From assembly GCA_021776195.1 (NCBI GenBank), contig JAJFGK010000062.1, positions 36,980-100,979 on the forward strand: DNA of 64,000 nt. Reading direction: 5' to 3'. A program made the position numbers and the translations under genes. Each line of letters starts with the position of its first letter. Within the stretch, counting starts at the first letter, position 1. The notes under the pieces were generated by a model. That model did not search any database, had not been told where the DNA came from, and saw only the letters and a list, made by a program, of their open reading frames with translations. The stretch comes from Kiloniellaceae bacterium (lineage in GTDB: Bacteria > Pseudomonadota > Alphaproteobacteria > Kiloniellales > Kiloniellaceae). Of the stretch, positions 62,301 to 64,000 are shown piece after piece.

Positions 62301-63196
62301 AGGTCCTTTGTCTCGACACTCTTGGCGGTGTGCGACAGATCCGCGGCAAAGGTCAGGTCCGTTTCAACGATCTGGCGGCGCTTTTGGAAGGCGGTCTTAT
62401 CCGCGGTGATCTCAGCCACCAACCACTCCAGCAAGCCGAGATCGCGGATGATCTTCTTCATCGCCCCATTCGCGGCCACGAAATCCCGGGTCTCGGTCGC
62501 GACATCGAGCGGCCCAAGAGCCTTGATAACTGTCTTGAACCCAGCGTCGAACTCTTCGGTCGGCGTATCGAATCTGGCGAGCTGTTCGACCCTCTGGTCG
62601 AACGCCGCCCGGTCGGCGTCGTAGAGCGCCTTGGCCGATTTCTGTTTCAGGTAGTTCTCGTGGAGCGGCTTCATGGTGCCGTCGAGGTCCGTCAGACGCG
62701 CCTTCGCCTTGGTCCAGTAGTGGCTCTGGGCTGCATCGTCGGCCTTGCCAAGGACGGCGAGCAGCTCTGTGGCGCGGGGCTCGCCCCAGGCTTCCAGGGC
62801 GTCGATCTGGTCGCGAAGCCGGTCCTCGGCCAGGGCCTGGTAGGAGAGCCAGTCCTGATAGGCGGTCTCGATCTTCTTACGCAATTGGCCGCTTTGCTGC
62901 TTGGCCTTGTCCAGTGCCTCGAGAACCTTGTCGATGTCCTTTTCTGCCTTCGATGGCTTGGCTGGATCGATCCCCCGCCTGACCTTCTGGTAGGCCTTGA
63001 TGAGGTTTTCGTGACGCTCGCGCAGCTTTTGCAGGTCCTGCGCGGTGGCGATCGGAACCAGCGCATCGATGTGATCGCCGATCACCCTAATACCTGGGTC
63101 GAAGGCTTCGCTGAAATCTTTCGACTGCTTGTCGTTGGCCCCCGTCTTCGGCGCAGCGACCCTCCACTGCTGCATCAATCCCTTGCTCTTTGCCAT
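59387..63196 (-). CDS. 1269-residue protein of tandem 76-77-residue helical repeats
   Basis: From about residue 115 to the end the chain is a series of about 14 units. In the central part each unit is 76 or 77 residues long by direct count. Each starts with Y-x6-L-x2-R (YEAEYRTLESRV, YAARHAEVEQRL, YEARKTALAPRM, YDKRSAALDPRI, YQGHLKALAPRL). Each has a second conserved block about 46 residues later (EYGKALNGLDQAESL, DYQDTLDKLIELEGAL, DYQKALAISDRVESF, RYDDALEALDAVEEL). All is predicted helix, acidic, with hardly any cysteine. There is no signal peptide or membrane segment. AAGGATG precedes ATG 63196. The shape suggests an elongated spectrin-like rod. No family recognised. Confidence 0.8.
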   Translation of the reverse strand: MAKSKGLMQQWRVAAPKTGANDKQSKDFSEAFDPGIRVIGDHIDALVPIATAQDLQKLRERHENLIKAYQKVRRGIDPAKPSKAEKDIDKVLEALDKAKQQSGQLRKKIETAYQDWLSYQALAEDRLRDQIDALEAWGEPRATELLAVLGKADDAAQSHYWTKAKARLTDLDGTMKPLHENYLKQKSAKALYDADRAAFDQRVEQLARFDTPTEEFDAGFKTVIKALGPLDVATETRDFVAANGAMKKIIRDLGLLEWLVAEITADKTAFQKRRQIVETDLTFAADLSHTAKSVETKDLQAAVKALDDDLAATLDFVEANLKMGPLEQMVADYMARIKMHYDDAQWIGTRYQALQPRLARADDAPANTLGNDYRKNLAQYRGELEKKIAEDDFTKALEDLTKIEAELAAFESFMAEHETERTAYLARFGAASTRLSKLAEPADDRMTQLYEVIAALRTKIEQDAEEFEYGKALNGLDQAESLIVQYESLVAALASDKAAYEAEYRTLESRVATCSKVVKNDPDFAYVSDVIATRKEAEAAAAKDKYHLALGRLAELREFLVLAEQTREMWAEKSAACDSRFAELASRIKAAMAPIEGREGAALQTAVEAPRKEAQSSYKIGDYQDTLDKLIELEGALVEIEAFRDRQDEERKLYAARHAEVEQRLQALEGDTGDEGIAGLQAAAWNKQRDAEEAARLAQFDNALSRLREAWTATDSLAIARKDFEAEKARYEARKTALAPRMKEALKPIDRDWASELQAEIRQLGDENSTLEEAARYEQAVANQDVLESRIASLEAAKAMKDAGSAKVKDLMKQVQKRLAKLEPRVDAALALPEKAIDEKTKNRLTAWRDSATIEDGSAEDALAAIEEGEALVAGCEVAKKRYDEAKAQYDKRSAALDPRIAKISMDKDDQLHYRAEPAYWAAEEMRKLAGDLDYQKALAISDRVESFITVYEDSLTAMNEEEIVYQGHLKALAPRLRKAVSADQGPWAKTLMEDILEEKESMEESATEGYFGDATVSAGKLEQLLARYENLVEKHRAFEVEYQRRLPVALERLTQAAAAPRVEKGQVKLEDLKRSRAAMEEFASTKDFQTASSLLEDLEAELDLYKVTVTQQHELVESNKSRLQSADKRLARLAGQLGDKTLKATRESIVEGVKKARDSIQDPRTCSFLLDGLEARLDGYETAVRDVEDKTRVVYSRLGSLEERVNAVGDVKPTEEWSKAHDKLLDYDAYAAKAAEEERYDDALEALDAVEELLGECEVYLNKGLKAA

Positions 63197-63464
63197 GGCT
63201 GTCATCCTTTCGCCGCGGGTTGGCGGGACGCAAGCTCAGGGTGTCGTTGGGCAGGCGCCTCGCTGCATTAAAGGTAGGGAGAGCGGCGGCGAGACGGAAC
63301 GTTGTGCTCAGTGAGCCGCTTCACAATCAAACAGAGCGCGCGGTCTGTCAGGGGAAATGGCGGGAGACGGCCATGAAGAGCCGTTCATTCGAACCGTCGT
63401 TCCAGGGCGATCTGCCGATTAATGTGTAGGCGCAACAGTTGACGAGCACGCGCATCAATCGCTG

Positions 63465-63659
63465 ATGCCTTCCTACGCGCGCAGTGTGAAGAAGCTGCTC
63501 GTTGAAAGCGGTAGCTACTTCGTGCGAAACGGAACGGGCGACCATGAGATTTGGTAAAGTCCGATTTCCGGGCGCAGTCCCACAGTTGATGGAACGATCA
63601 TATCCCGACACACGGGCAATGAGACGCTGAAGCAGGCCGGCTTACCGAAAGCATTCTGA
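63465..63659 (+). pseudogene. hicA: hicA toxin gene interrupted by one nonsense codon
   Basis: The frame reads MPSYARSVKKLLVESGSYFV, then RNGTGDHEIW, then TAA at codon 31 (63555-63557). It continues in the same frame as SPISGRSPTVDGTIISRHTG and ends KQAGLPKAF before TGA. This is a full-length HicA-type mRNA interferase with its double-stranded-RNA-binding-like fold and the catalytic histidine in GDHEIW; tyrosine is normal at the stop position (W-Y-S-P). No hicB antitoxin gene is visible on either side. A single substitution, or a sequencing error, would restore it. Confidence 0.75.
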
Positions 63660-63926
63660 GTTCTGGGGACACGAGCATTTGCTGTCCGAGAGAACACTAG
63701 GTGCTGGCACCAAGAACACGGGGTCGGCCAAGATGCCCACCTCGGCGCGGCTCCCGCGTGGGCCGACAGCTGTAGAATTGGGCGAGGCCCCCCAAAAAGC
63801 CGGGGTGCGGGCTGCGGCCCGGCACCCCTTAAGTCGACAGGGAACCGTCAAACTCTCTCAGAGCCTGACCGAAAAAGAGTTGAGTGATTTCAGAAGGATG
63901 TGATTCCGTCGCGTTGCTAGACAACG

Positions 63927-64000
63927 ATGGAGATCACGATGCCATGGACTGAAATCACTCGCCGGGATTATCGGCGCGATGGGCTTCGCTACGCAAGCGA
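63927..64000 (+). CDS. IS5-family transposase, N-terminal fragment (continues beyond window)
   Basis: The reading frame from ATG 63927 or 63939 gives MPWTEITRRDYRRDGLRYAS at the window end. This opening is characteristic of IS5-family DDE transposases (IS427-like group), which continue with a SDLTDAEW-type segment. It marks the left part of an insertion sequence reaching past position 64000. The terminal inverted repeat must lie between 63660 and 63926 but could not be fixed without the other end. Confidence 0.8.
   Translation, partial: MEITMPWTEITRRDYRRDGLRYAS

Noticed and set aside
63190..63429. 79-codon plus-strand frame between the repeat-protein gene and hicA
   Set aside because: It overlaps the 5' end of the opposite-strand gene, has mixed composition and lacks a ribosome-binding site; it is not the missing hicB.

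Overview
The window is 64 kb of a high-GC bacterial chromosome, most probably from an alphaproteobacterium of the Rhodospirillales/Kiloniellales type. The clues are small families typical of that class (DUF4169, DUF3126, a ScfR-like XRE regulator, a TIGR02281-type retropepsin, an mlaA-mlaC pair), EttA, and gene order without operon-scale synteny to enteric bacteria. No rRNA, tRNA or CRISPR array was found. Most of the window looks like accessory metabolism and transport rather than core genome.

Layout, left to right. 1-8.5 kb: the N-terminal part of a small membrane protein, a secreted animal-type heme peroxidase, then a minus-strand glycine-betaine-type ABC importer with one binding protein, two different ATPases and a single polypeptide carrying two permease modules. 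A decayed peroxidase fragment lies upstream of it. 8.5-12.6 kb: an operon of an FMN/3Fe-4S glutamate-synthase-like protein and an AlsS-like thiamine-diphosphate enzyme, then two small conserved proteins. 12.7-17.8 kb: amidase, retropepsin, a 46-residue membrane protein, a GAF-PAS histidine kinase and a 26-codon ORF with an extreme Shine-Dalgarno sequence and a terminator. 18-26 kb: a nine-gene minus-strand catabolic block (HpcH aldolase, 2-hydroxyacid dehydrogenase, TauE/SafE exporter, arginase-family ureohydrolase, Tau/Ssu-type ABC importer, two SDRs). 26.3-27.5 kb: an isolated lower-GC membrane protein. 28-31 kb: a second thiamine-diphosphate enzyme and a LytM-type peptidase.

31.2-36.6 kb holds one of the two most interesting loci: a ScfR-like XRE regulator, a single-domain response regulator, a two-helix membrane protein and an SLC5-histidine kinase fusion. 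The XRE regulator contains a segment that closely matches the kinase's phospho-acceptor (DHp) domain, including the histidine, which suggests a phosphorelay ending in a DNA-binding protein. 36.7-45.7 kb is mixed housekeeping and metabolism: EttA, MlaA/MlaC, a BASS transporter, a thioesterase, a pentapeptide-repeat protein, an intradiol dioxygenase, a ClC channel and a GFA protein. 45.8-46.2 kb is repeat and IS debris. 46.4-53.3 kb: a LysR regulator divergent from a fused full ABC transporter and a TauD-type dioxygenase, then a PAP2 enzyme. 53.5-56.2 kb: DUF3126, a cold-shock protein, a PuuA-type glutamine synthetase and RidA.

56.6-63.2 kb is the second interesting locus: three minus-strand genes of unknown function without signal peptides. 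They encode a 406-residue helical protein, a peptidoglycan-binding-domain protein and a 1269-residue protein built from tandem helical repeats of 76-77 residues. The window ends with a hicA toxin gene broken by one nonsense codon and the start of an IS5-family transposase.

Two further themes cross the window. A roughly 120-bp two-hairpin intergenic repeat occurs three times (17.8, 27.8 and 56.2 kb). Two genes (at 21.07 and 41.43 kb) have start regions that were tandemly duplicated, so that each duplicated start reads a tiny ORF ending exactly on the next start codon. All domain assignments rest on recognising motifs by eye; nothing was searched against a database.
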